Shown here in pieces: positions 53,128 through 64,000 of a stretch of 64,000 nucleotides of DNA. The stretch is from Dryas octopetala. Taxonomy: Eukaryota; Streptophyta; Magnoliopsida; Rosales; Rosaceae. A program made the translations under genes and the position numbers. Where the stretch lies: assembly GCA_963921425.1 (NCBI GenBank), contig OY992840.1:16222621-16286620 (forward strand), given 5' to 3'. Under the pieces are notes generated by a model, which saw nothing but the letters and a program-made list of their open reading frames with translations, was not told the origin of the DNA and did not search any database. How positions within the stretch are numbered: the first letter of the stretch is position 1; the number at the start of each line of letters is the position of its first letter.

Positions 53128-56100
53128 TTATGATACAGGCGCTAAATTCAACTCAAGTGGCCTCAAAGCACCTTGAACAATCTCCATAACTGTTCGGTTA
53201 CGACGGCAAACATCAGATAGCTCCTCAATTGGAACTGACAGGGCATTAACATTAACCCCGGATGCAGCATCTGACAATGCTTTCAAGAATCTTGAACGCT
53301 CAACCTCTGTCACAGCCGTCAAAGGAATTAGCGAAACACTCTCCCTGGCCCACTCCACGGACTGTGCCCCATAAGCTCGAGATAGTGATAGTAGTGTGTA
53401 AGTTACCTGCGTGATGGGGAGCCAAATGAAATTCCAGACACAAAAGGCCCATACCATCACAGTTCACCCAGTTAACAGTGAATGCTAGTGTACAGGAATG
53501 TAAAGAATATAACTAAAAATGACAAACTACCAGTTCTATTCGAGAACTTGGAAGTGCTCCTGTTAATGAAGCAACCAAAATTCTTGTAATGCTGGATCCT
53601 CGAGGAATAATTACAGCATCCCTGATGGGTAAGTATTGTTCTCCCCCACTAGAGTTTGCAAGATCGCAGATATCGGATAAGAAGGTCAATATTGAATTTG
53701 ATGCCTCTCTGCAAAGAGGTAAAAAAAAAAAAGTTAAATAGCCCTGCTCGTAGAAAGCCCAACTTAACCAAGAAGACATTTGATATCAAGCACAGAAGAA
53801 ATGCCTATGATTTTTAAGACAAAGTAGCACCATATGCCAAACCCAGTTGAAACATGAATCTTCTGACATGTCCATGCAGATTCAGAAATCACTTGGTCTA
53901 AAGAGAGGGAATGCAAAGCTGGTGTGAAATAAAAACTAGTTTCTTCAAAAATAAATATCTCCTACTCAACTGCAACCAGGATATTTCACAGAAACCTAGT
54001 CAAAAGATAATTTAAACTGATACAAAAAAGTAGAGGTTGATTTGAGTTTTCTTTGTATAAATACATATTTATCTTTGCAAGCATGAAAACACCCTCACCT
54101 TGATTCTAGAAAGTTTGTGTACCCACTTTTAAAACACATCTTCATTCACAAATTATGAAAAATTGTCTGAAGGTCAGCCTATATTCATTCAGTGTTATGT
54201 AAATGAAACCATGCTACTTCTTTCTTTGCCAGGTAATCTTTAGATACTGCCTACTGGAAGGTTATGAAATAAATGCCCACGCTTCCATGTAAATGAGACT
54301 TCACCACCAATTTAACATCTTCAATTAACATTCTTTCAAAGCCAAAAATATTAAAACATTTGACCAGAGAGCAGACAGCACACATGGGGAGAGAGAGACG
54401 GAGACTCTACCTGTGCTGTACTGTAATCCCAATCATTGAGCAATCTACTAATGATGGAAATACTGCAGATGGTATAAACAATTGAGGACAATAACGAATG
54501 CATCTCGATGCCAACAGAAAACAATCATCTGCTATATCTGGTCTGGCAGTAAAGTCCTGCAGCAGTACTTTTGTAAGTCAACTATACCACCCAGTACATT
54601 TGAAAGAAAGCAAATACAGCTCAATGAAATATTACCTGAATGCTCGTGAGAAGATGTGTTGTGTGCATAAAGAGTGCTTCAATCAGATTTTTCAAATAAT
54701 TAGCACAAGATGGATCAGAACCAAATATCTGCAGCACAAGAAGCACCAAATTATCACATTGATAGAAAAATAACAAAACAATAAAAAAACTTTATTTTTC
54801 AGAATAATATACCTTTATAACTTCACTAGAGAGATAGAGGAAGCATGGTTGGTGATGCTGTTGATATAAACCTTGAATCTCTTCTAGCATATCTCCAATT
54901 GTAATTCCCATGCACCTTCCAGAAGTTCTCACCTAAGGAAACATTAAATTAAGTTCCTCATTACATTCTAGTGACAGATTCTTTTAACTTCATCATTTTA
55001 AGGACAATGAGAAGGACAAGCCAGTTTTAAAAAATTCAACAGTTGTACTTCAGAAAAAATTAATATCACATGTCCTCTCATTGAACCGCTAACCGCAGAC
55101 AAACAGAACATCATCAAAGCAATTTATAACATTATCATGTAAGGTAACCGCTAATCGCAGGCATTAGAATAATTTGCAACCAAGTTATAACAATGGAAAA
55201 AGAAGCGGCGAATGAAGGCACAGAACAGTTAGAAAGATGATAAAGAGAGAAAAAAGGCACGTTCTCATAGTTGAATCACATAACTTGACACACTGGATTA
55301 AGCATATAATTTTATCAGGAAAAAATCAACCTCTATAATATTGCTTTCAAAGATTCAGATTAACATTTTAGAAAGGGGATCAGTGAACTCACAGCGTATT
55401 TGCAAGCTCGGCATAGAGACTCCATTGTCCGCATGTCCCAAGCACGACTACACCAGAACCATTCACAATATGAATTAGAAGAAGAATACGAGATTAAGAT
55501 ATATGAATATAAGAACATAGTTACACAAATAGCAATGTAGGAATACTTACAGATCAAAGATAGCTTTAAATATTGGCCAAAGCCTTTGAATTGCATCTGC
55601 CACAGCTTCTGCATGATTCACGTATCTGGAAATGATTCACTTGCATGTTCAGAACATCTCAACTGATTAAAAGAATTAAAGGGCATAACAATAAGATATC
55701 AATCGCACCTAAAGATGTACCCAAATCGATCAATATGAACTGTTAAATCACGAGCATGCTTGTTATTTAACATGTCTGGGCCTTGGCTGACAACTTCCTG
55801 GTTGTTCACAGCATTAATTCAGTATCATCATCCACAAAGGTTTTGTAACTAGACTTTCTTCTGGAAATGAAACTCACCTGTAGAGGAGTAACAACTGGCA
55901 AGCACAAGGCCTCCAGAGCCCTCTTAGCTTGGTCTGGGGGAAGCTCGGTAATAACCTTGCTGCAGAAGAGAGTTCAACAGATGTTCAAATCAACTGCATA
56001 ATGCAAAAACTAGATTCATCATGCAATTCAATATTCAAACTTCAACAGAAACGCTTTACCTTAAGGCTTCAACTAGATGCAATGAGTCCTCAGCGGAGAG

Positions 56101-59100
56101 TTTAAAACTACCTTCACCATTCACTGCCCTATGGTATATATGGAAGAGGCCATCCAAACATCCGCAGAGCTTTAACCGGCAATCTACATTTAAATAGAAA
56201 GCATCCACAGAGCTTTAACCATGACGGTGACCATTTGAAATATAAGGATTCAAACATCATAAATAGAATTTAGAACTAGAATGACTTAAACACAATCAAT
56301 GACATTTTGAAAATCAAAAAAGTATTTTTATCAAAAAAGTATTTTTCTTTGTAGCTATTAAAGAAATATAAAACAGAATGGAAAACATTTTCTTAAACTA
56401 CAGAGGTTTTTTACCATCGCAGATCTGCCTAAACGCCAAAGCTGCAGCTGCTGCAGAATCTTCAGATATACCCATGCCACCCATGAGGATATCTATAACT
56501 GAAGGCAATATGGACATTCCGCCAGATGCAGCGTCAAGCCACTTTGAATAAGCTCCAATTGTTAAGCACACTGAAAAACTCTCCACAAGATACATGCATT
56601 AGCATAACTTCTATTTGACAAACATCCTTTTGAGTAAACAAGTCACAGGGGCATTGGGGACTCAAAACATGTCAACCACTGCCATTACAAGAAATTGCTC
56701 ACCATCTCCTACACTCTAATTAACAACCCTGCCCTCTTACACAACAAGGGTGGAAGAGGGCAATAAAAGAAATTCCACGAAACGTGAACTAGAACTACGA
56801 AAATTGCAATACCTGTCTGAAGTAGTTGGGGATGTTGGGGCAGTCTTAGAAGTCTATCCATAACCTGTGCAATTCAAACAAACCAGAAAAAAAAAAAAAA
56901 AAAAATTGAACTATTAGAGCTTTATGCCAGCAGTAAGAGAATATTAGTAAGAGACAAAAAGGTGTACAAAAGAAATTTGAATGACATCATACCTTGGGCA
57001 TTACTTCAGATTCAACTACTGACACATAACTTGATATAGCCCGGATGCCAAACAAAGCAGCTTCTGCTGGGCGCCATTCACTTTGTTCATTCTGACAGAA
57101 AGCTGCAGCCTTAAATAATAGGAAAGAATATAATGTTCAAACTGTAATAGAAGCTTGACAAAAAGAATCTCACGTAACTACAAGTATAATATTAGAATAC
57201 TAAAGCATCCAAAAAATCACAAAATACATCTTCTTTGAAATTTCCAGAGTAGCAAAGGATCACTCCTTCAGAAAGAAGATTAAACAATCCTAGAAATCTT
57301 TCAAGTATTTTTCAAGGATTAATTCATTACAGGTTAATATGATTTCAATGGTCCCATATATTTAATACAAGTATCAAAAAAAATTTCAAACAATTGGCAT
57401 TAATTAACTTTATAAAAAACAAGCAAAGCCACCTTACAGTGACTTTTTACTCCCTCAAGAAGTACAAAGAACTGATTGTAGACTATGTTTATAAGTTTCA
57501 GATTAGAATTTCACCATATTCCAAAGTATTGTTACAGCTCAGATATATCAATACACACCTCATCAAGCTTCATGTAAAGAATTCTCAGTGTTGCATCACC
57601 CCCTAAAACTGATGCTGCGTCAATTAAGACATCCGCAACAGCTGGCAACAATACAGGTTCAGTTAGAAATGCAAACATGCTACATCAATGGTCTCATCAA
57701 GAAGACTATGAAAAAAGAAGGGGCAAATATACCGATCTTCACATTAAAAAAAAAAATGCAACTTTCCAGAGGCACTGTGATCTCAAACACCAGTGATTTG
57801 GAAAAAGGCCTAATATGAACATATCTTAAAGGTACAAGAACATTCACACATGGCTGCAAACTGAACTGATGAACCTATAGAAATAGCTTGTTGATAAATT
57901 GACACCCGACACAGTTAATGTTCACTTGATTTCTTTTCATTATTTAATAGGAATACGGGACAATATATAGAGAGCACTACTTTCCAATTCATGTCAGATA
58001 ATGTGTGAGCTTTTGTACTTTAAATATTAAATTTATTCTTCCCTTAACTTGTACCTTTTCTATGACCACAATATTGGAAAGCTTACGATTATAACTTACT
58101 AAAGAACATTTCAGAAGCAAGATCAGATTTTTGAAACAGGAAACAAAAATGAAAGAATTAATTTAGTAAAGTGTATAACTTATGAGCTTTGTAAAGACTA
58201 TTACTTAGTTATGCACCTATAATTTGTCACTCTATCCACTGCTTGAGGACCTGCAACTTAAGGGTCCCCATTTTGAAAATAAAAAAGTATATTGCTATCA
58301 GATAGCAAATTAATCAACTAGAAGTTTCCCTTGTGCGCTTTCCATGGCAACAAAAAAAAAAAAAAAAAAAAACTTAAACATGACTGCACAAAATTTCTGA
58401 GGAAAGCTACAAGACAATAAACAACATACACCAAACCAAACAACTAGGCCTTACCATATCTAGTCTGCTTGAACTCCTTAAGGTCCTCATATGAAAGGTC
58501 TTGATAATCTTGAGGATATTGAATTCGAAAGCTAACCTGACAAAAAAATTCCATACTCTGAAGTTTAGTACATAAAAGAATGTCAAAACGGAATGTAATC
58601 TGGTATTTCATTGCTCCTTCCACCAAGTTAAAGTTCAGTTCTGGAACAGTTAACCTGTCCATTTTCTATTATATGATAAATGAGTTAATTATCAAACTTT
58701 TCACAATCATTAATTTATGTGACAGGAATTATAAAGGTAGATCGATGTTCACAGAGACTCATTTCTTGGACAGACAACTTAGCAGAAGATTGATACAAAT
58801 AGCAACAACAATATGTATTTCTCCAGAAGAATTCCAGGTAAAAAAGCTAACGTATTAATTTGGTAAAATCACTTCCTTAATTATTATTTGAAAATTTACA
58901 GAAAATTAATGCTAACAATAATAAAACTACTTTGGTGAGCTGTAATAACAGTTGTATCATTACATGCAGACTACACCACACACCAAATATCATCGATAGG
59001 CGTTTAAAGATTGATGTAACTAAGTAAAATTTTAAAGTTTCTAGGCAGAAACACTCACTAGGGATACAAGTGACTCATACGCTGGACGAAAAATTTGCAA

Positions 59101-62100
59101 CCTTCTATTTCTCTCAGCTTCAATGGAGCATTCATTACCCAACGAAGTATAGGAATCCCTGGAAATTTAGAATTGTTAATTCAATATTTTGTTTAAGGCA
59201 CAACCATGAGACTATGCAGTTCCAGAATCATTCACCTTTTGGTCAAGTTCACCTGAAGACTGTGCCAAAAATTGAATGTCATAGACGCAATATCATATTC
59301 TGGGTGTGAAGCAACTTCCAATAATGCTTGTACAATCAACTTTGATTCATCAGAACCTGAATATCAACCAGAAAGCAAATAGATCAGACATGTTCAAAAC
59401 ATTCAATGCCAAAACAGAAACAGGATCACTTTGCCTTCACATGAGGTCGTGTCACAACTCATAAGAGATGCAAAGCATCAAACAATTTCTGGGAGAGGGT
59501 TTTGGTAGATGCTAAATATTTATACCAGTTGCAATCAGTTCAACATATGAATCACCCATGTCAGAAAATAATCGGGCAATGGCCTTCACGTCTTCCTCAT
59601 CCTGAAGACAAGAATAAAGACCAGGAGAATAATCAAAAACCATCAATGAAATATACTTTTTCCACTTACTGATAATGTTCTAAGGGGCCGTTTGACAAAG
59701 CTTTTCTTGCAGGTAAAAATCACTTTTCAACCGAAAATTACTTTTTAGTGCTTTTGGCAATCAATGAGAAGAAGTGAATTTTCACCACTTTCTGCAAAGC
59801 TATCATCTTCCATCTCTACTGTGATAAACAATAAATAGCTTCCTATATTTTGGTGAAATATCCTCTGACTCAATAAATAAATCAATTTTTGAAAACACAA
59901 GAGACTAAAGTTTAAAGTGGCTTCGGCAAATCACTCTCATAAAAGCTGTATGAACACAGCTTCCACCCCCACATTAAAAGGAAAAAAGCAACCTGTACAT
60001 GCAATACCTTCGAAGAATCTCTAAGCTGTGCCTTAAGATTCATTACTTGAGGGACAATCACTTGAATTAAGGGCATCTGTACAGGGACACCGCCAGAGCT
60101 TCCGGCTGCTGTATAGTGTATCAATTCAGAAATAACTGCAATGAAAAGGAAAAAGAAGGGAGGAAGAAAATATTCAGCCCGGAAAACACAACAGACTAGA
60201 GACAAGGCAAGGCAGAAATTAATTCCAAAAGAAAAGCAAAACAATATGACAGAAACAAGAGATTTGTGTTAACAGATTGCAATCCATTCCATATCATGCA
60301 CACAGAGTTCTATGCTCAAGGGCTGACAGGAAATAACTTAATGATAAAATCAAAAGAACACAACAAATTTATATATGACTACAAAAGGAAAGTAAGTTAA
60401 GTTTGTTTAGGTTGGCTAGATTGTGGACCACTTCTCCATGGCTAGCAAAATTCTTGAAACTTAAGAATTTTATCAATAAAATCTTTGTTTTCTATCAAAA
60501 AAAAAAAAAAACTAACTAAAATTATATTCTACTCCAGTAAATGTAATATATTTACACTTACAATCCACTTTGGACCCCATATTCATCACAATTTTGGTGT
60601 GTACAAATTCAACGTGCAGTTAGTACAAGCTTATTACTGTTTATTCTGCATTACCTATAAATTTCATCACAAATTTCTAGATAATACATACTTCAGAAGA
60701 TTTTGTTATGCTATCTAAAGGCAACATCAACATTAATGTCAATATCCTTTTTAATATCTCTAGAACCTCAAAATGTTGAAATTAAACTTTTCTTATAAAA
60801 TCAAATCTACCCTTAAAGGTCTGTTGGAAGTTCTACCAGGAAATCTATGCCTCAACAAATAATAGCATTACATTGCACTCAAAGAATCTATAATCTTAAG
60901 AAAATGAACAAGGCATTATGAAATTGTATTCAACAGTAAAACAAGCTGGCTCTCCCCAGTGGTCTCGCCGCTGTGATGAAACCATAGAAGTAAAACAAAC
61001 TGAAAACACAGAAGCTTAATACAGTTCCCTGAGAAACATCAGCTATCCAGATGGTTTTTACCATTTACAGCAGCCTCTGAAAGTAGGTCAGAATTCAAGC
61101 TTGAGAGGGCAGTGAGCACCAATGGGTGAGATGCAAGCACAGATCCAGGGATGCTGAAACCAACAGAAGTTCAATTACGTACAATGAATCTCTGTCATTC
61201 ATTTCCTCTTAAAAAGACCTAATGAAGGCTGCACAACGATACCACTTGCAAGCATGGAATCAGAGATCATGAAACCAATAAAAGTTCAACCAAGTACCCT
61301 GAATTTCTATCATTTATTTATATCCCCTCAAGAATACCAAAACAGAACTCACACTACCACACAAGATGTAAATTGGGATTATGATATCAACACGGCAAAC
61401 TAAGGTAGAGAGACAAAAAAAGAACAGCTTTCACCTCTAACAAACACAGAATAAATACATACAGGCAAAATCTACTACAAATGTAGTACTAAAAAAAGTT
61501 GAAAGTCATGGTCAGTTTTAAAATTAGAAGCATATGCATTGAAGTAGAATGCATGTTTTGATATTATAAACAGATAAATGCAACAAGCATACTAACATAT
61601 TTATACAATATTTTCCACATGCTCAACTTGAAAAGACTTGGCCGCAAGTTAATTGCCCCAACTTGTGTACTTGTAAGTATAATGCACTCTCAGAGAAAAC
61701 TAGAAGGATCTGATATACAATCCACATATTGACTATTGATGATCCACAGATTCAAGGCACTCCTCATACAAAATCCAGACACTCCATGCCAAAACTTCAC
61801 ATGCAGATCACGGGAATATATGCTAGTGAAATCTTTGTAATACAGCAGTAAGACCCTAGCAAGCGATCTTTGTCAATAAAAAGACCACCAACCTCCATAC
61901 TGCACCAAGTTTGGTGTCATTTTTCACCAACAAATGTCAATCCTAAATTCCTCCGTCGGTTAGGTGGCACTTTGAACCCCTAACTGAAATTTAAAGTAGA
62001 CTACACTGCCTCTAGAAAGGACTCTATAGGAAACAAACATTGTAAAAGAAATGAAAACCGAGAGGTATATACAATGAGTATGAAGTTTATACATATACCT

Positions 62101-63462
62101 ATATAAATACACAGAGAGAGGGAGGGAGAGGAAGAGAGTTCATACCCATGCTTCAGTCGAAGCCAAGAAGCAAATGCCTCAAGAACCTGAAAAACCAATC
62201 AGCTAACGATGAATAAAAAAGGCACTCTTAACATCCAAAAGCAAAACCTAGTACACCACAAACATCAGCATAGAGTAATTTATAGACTTATGAATAAAAT
62301 AACCACCTGCTCCTTAAGCTCATTAATATTCAAACAAGCTGTCAAGATGTTAAGAGCAACCTCCATTTGAGAAGTAAGCTCTTTTTCGAATTGACGGCGT
62401 CTTTCTGGGCGAGCTGCTATCTTGTAGTTGAATACTTCCTGATTGAATAGACAACAAGTAAAAAAACTCAGGAACACGGTGAAAAAGTAGGCATGTGTGT
62501 GCAATCATGCATACAACAAGTAAGAATCTCAGGAACATGGTGTAAAAACAGTCTAACCAAGAAGCATTATGTGAAACTACTTAATTTTTCTAAACCATTT
62601 CATCATTTTACATGGACAAGATTTAAATCATTTTTTGTTACAGACAGTTTCCAACTGCAGTGAAATATAAATTTACCAAGAATGATATCTATATACCTCA
62701 GGCAAAACTGTTAGTAACTCCAAAAATCCCGGTATGTATTCTGGATGCAAATTCATCTCATCCCGAAGCCACTTCACAATACCACCATCCCCCCAATCTT
62801 CAGCAGGAACATGTACAGCCAAAGCAGCTACAGCAATGCTAATCTACAAAGCCAGGCAATTGAGCATAATATCCTCCCGAGATCATAAAAGTATGTACTG
62901 AAAGAGTGTCAAAGAAACTTCAGTCAATACCTGAGTTCTGACTTTAGGGGGGCCCTTGTGAAATTTTCTCAATAAGTTCTACATTTAAACATCCATGAAC
63001 AAAACTGTCAATGTTTGTACACAAGCAATCTAACCATTTTTCAAATAAATTTAAGCAGTCCATTACACTGTACAAATACAACAAGGAAATGTCAAGATTA
63101 CATTTGACGTCAATATTCTTCAATAGTAATATAATTGAGAACGGATACTCACTCACATTTAAGGAATCGCGTAATGGGCGAAAAGCTTCAGAAGGAAGTT
63201 CTTCAAAATCTCGTTGTACCTAGACGAGATACAAAATGAACCAAAAATCTGAGCAAAAGCAACCATCACAAGCTAAACAAGGTTTACACAGTTTGAACAT
63301 TAGTCCTTAAACATCTCTGGCAATAAAACATAATAAGTTAAGTGTATGAACATTGACGGTTAACTATAAGGAGAAGAGAATTACCTTGCTTCTAAGGGTC
63401 TGCGAGCAAAATATTAGAGTTTCTAGATTGCTAGTGGCATCATGAAGCAAGTTGTCAGCAAC
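53128..63462 (-). CDS. MOS14: Transportin-SR (MOS14/TNPO3-type importin beta), 26 exons visible, 5' end outside window
   Basis: Exons: 63385-63462, 63157-63219, 62931-62978, 62697-62843, 62307-62438, 62146-62186, 61062-61153, 60008-60135, 59526-59601, 59236-59356, 59059-59158, 58455-58536, 57559-57641, 56993-57109, 56813-56864, 56415-56570, 56060-56183, 55878-55959, 55709-55797, 55551-55625, 55393-55447, 54813-54932, 54636-54728, 54411-54556, 53531-53708, 53128-53406. They join without frame break into 918 residues, starting VADNLLHDATSNLETLIFCS and ending ALRPLELNLAPVS. Only about 40 N-terminal residues (one exon) are missing relative to Arabidopsis MOS14 (about 958). The protein is a HEAT-repeat importin that carries SR splicing factors into the nucleus; in Arabidopsis its loss alters splicing of immune receptor genes. 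Key conserved blocks include RPERRRQFEKELTSQMEVAL and WDMRTMESLCRACKYAV. The gene looks intact. Introns carry small repeats (56159-56220, 60400-60511). Confidence 0.95.
60400..60511 (+). repeat. Poly(A)-ended fragment in MOS14 intron, possible retroposon
   Basis: ATCAATAAAATCTTTGTTTT followed shortly by a run of about 14 A at 60498-60511 looks like a polyadenylated 3' end inserted on the plus strand, opposite to the host gene. The 5' limit and target duplication are not clear. Confidence 0.35.
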
Positions 63463-64000
63463 CTATAAGAAAAGCAGCGCATTAATGTTTCTAAAACAAA
63501 AGGCATAGTGACAGATTTTACCAAATTGGGGAAAACTCAGAAAACCCATAAAGAAAAAGCTACATTAATAAATTCAACTTAGACAGAGCAAAATGTCATA
63601 CAATCAAACAAGTAAAAGAATAGCAGTAAATTACCAAGAAGAAACTAGACAATAATTCTGGAAGACAAGTTACATGAAAAAGCAACTGAAAATCATGAAA
63701 GCCAACAAATTTAAAAAACAATAAAATAAAATAAAATGGTTAACGTGAGGCTATGAATTTAAAAACTCTAGTTGCATAAAAATATTTAGAAATTGCTGAC
63801 TGTACTAACCTTTGATCTATACACATGGTGAAAATCTTGAAAAAGGATTTAAAAAAAAAGTTTTAGATTCAAAAACTACTCGCTACATAAAGTTGTTGAT
63901 TAAAAATTTAAAAAGTTAAGGGTATAGATTTAAAACTACTCACTGCATAAAGTTGTAGAATAAAAATTTCCAGCTGTACTACATCATACGCATGTGTGCA
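63463..64000. other. Intron of MOS14 gene at right edge
   Basis: AT-rich, no open frame or exon match. The expected first exon, coding for the N-terminal 40 or so residues, was not found here and should lie beyond 64000. Confidence 0.65.

Noticed and set aside
59682..59960. hAT-like left end (GGGGCCGTTTGAC) in a MOS14 intron as a full element
   Set aside because: No matching right end or target duplication found within reach, so only a possible fragment.

Overview
This is nuclear DNA from a flowering plant, almost certainly a eudicot and probably a rosid. Genes carry many short GT-AG introns, intergenic DNA is AT-rich and full of small transposons, and the products are plant families (pTAC2, TORTIFOLIA1-like, SHAQKYF MYB, MOS14-type transportin). 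I cannot fix the species from sequence alone. There are no bacterial, phage or CRISPR features.

Layout. 1.2-2.5 kb (-): NOT4-like RING protein. 6.7-7.9 kb (-): a compact SIN3-like protein with only two PAH repeats. 10.9-15.1 kb (-): a young LINE with a perfect 17-bp target duplication, disabled by two stops and one frameshift. 16.5-16.8 kb: a complete 340-bp miniature LTR retrotransposon. 18.5-21.0 kb (+): TORTIFOLIA1-like microtubule protein. 22.6-23.6 kb (-): a 58-residue predicted membrane protein. 24.3-27.9 kb (-): a nuclear-looking coiled-coil protein of unknown function. 31.4-35.5 kb (+): plastid PPR-SMR protein pTAC2. 38.2-39.9 kb (-): MYB-like repressor. 46.2-48.4 kb (+): intronless, tail-less CDC48 copy. 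49.3-52.2 kb (-): S6 kinase. 53.1 kb to the right edge (-): transportin-SR (MOS14), 26 of its exons visible, the N-terminal exon lying outside.

The genes are independent housekeeping or regulatory loci and do not form one pathway. Loose functional links exist: S6K and MOS14 act in TOR signalling and SR-protein import, pTAC2 in plastid transcription, CDC48 in protein extraction. From recall, pTAC2 beside a MYB-like gene, and TORTIFOLIA1-like near MOS14, are also neighbours in Arabidopsis, so the window looks like conserved synteny broken up by insertions.

The most unusual structure is the 36-46 kb stretch. Pieces of the 36.3-37.3 kb block reappear in the same order but inverted at 43.5-45.7 kb, on the two sides of the MYB gene. 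Both arms carry a short orphan reading frame beginning ME(E)GEAR. Two foldback MITEs and a local hairpin lie in or between the arms. I found no sign of a wholly new multi-gene system; the candidates worth following are the 340-bp retroelement, the two-PAH protein, the tail-less CDC48 copy and the inverted duplication.
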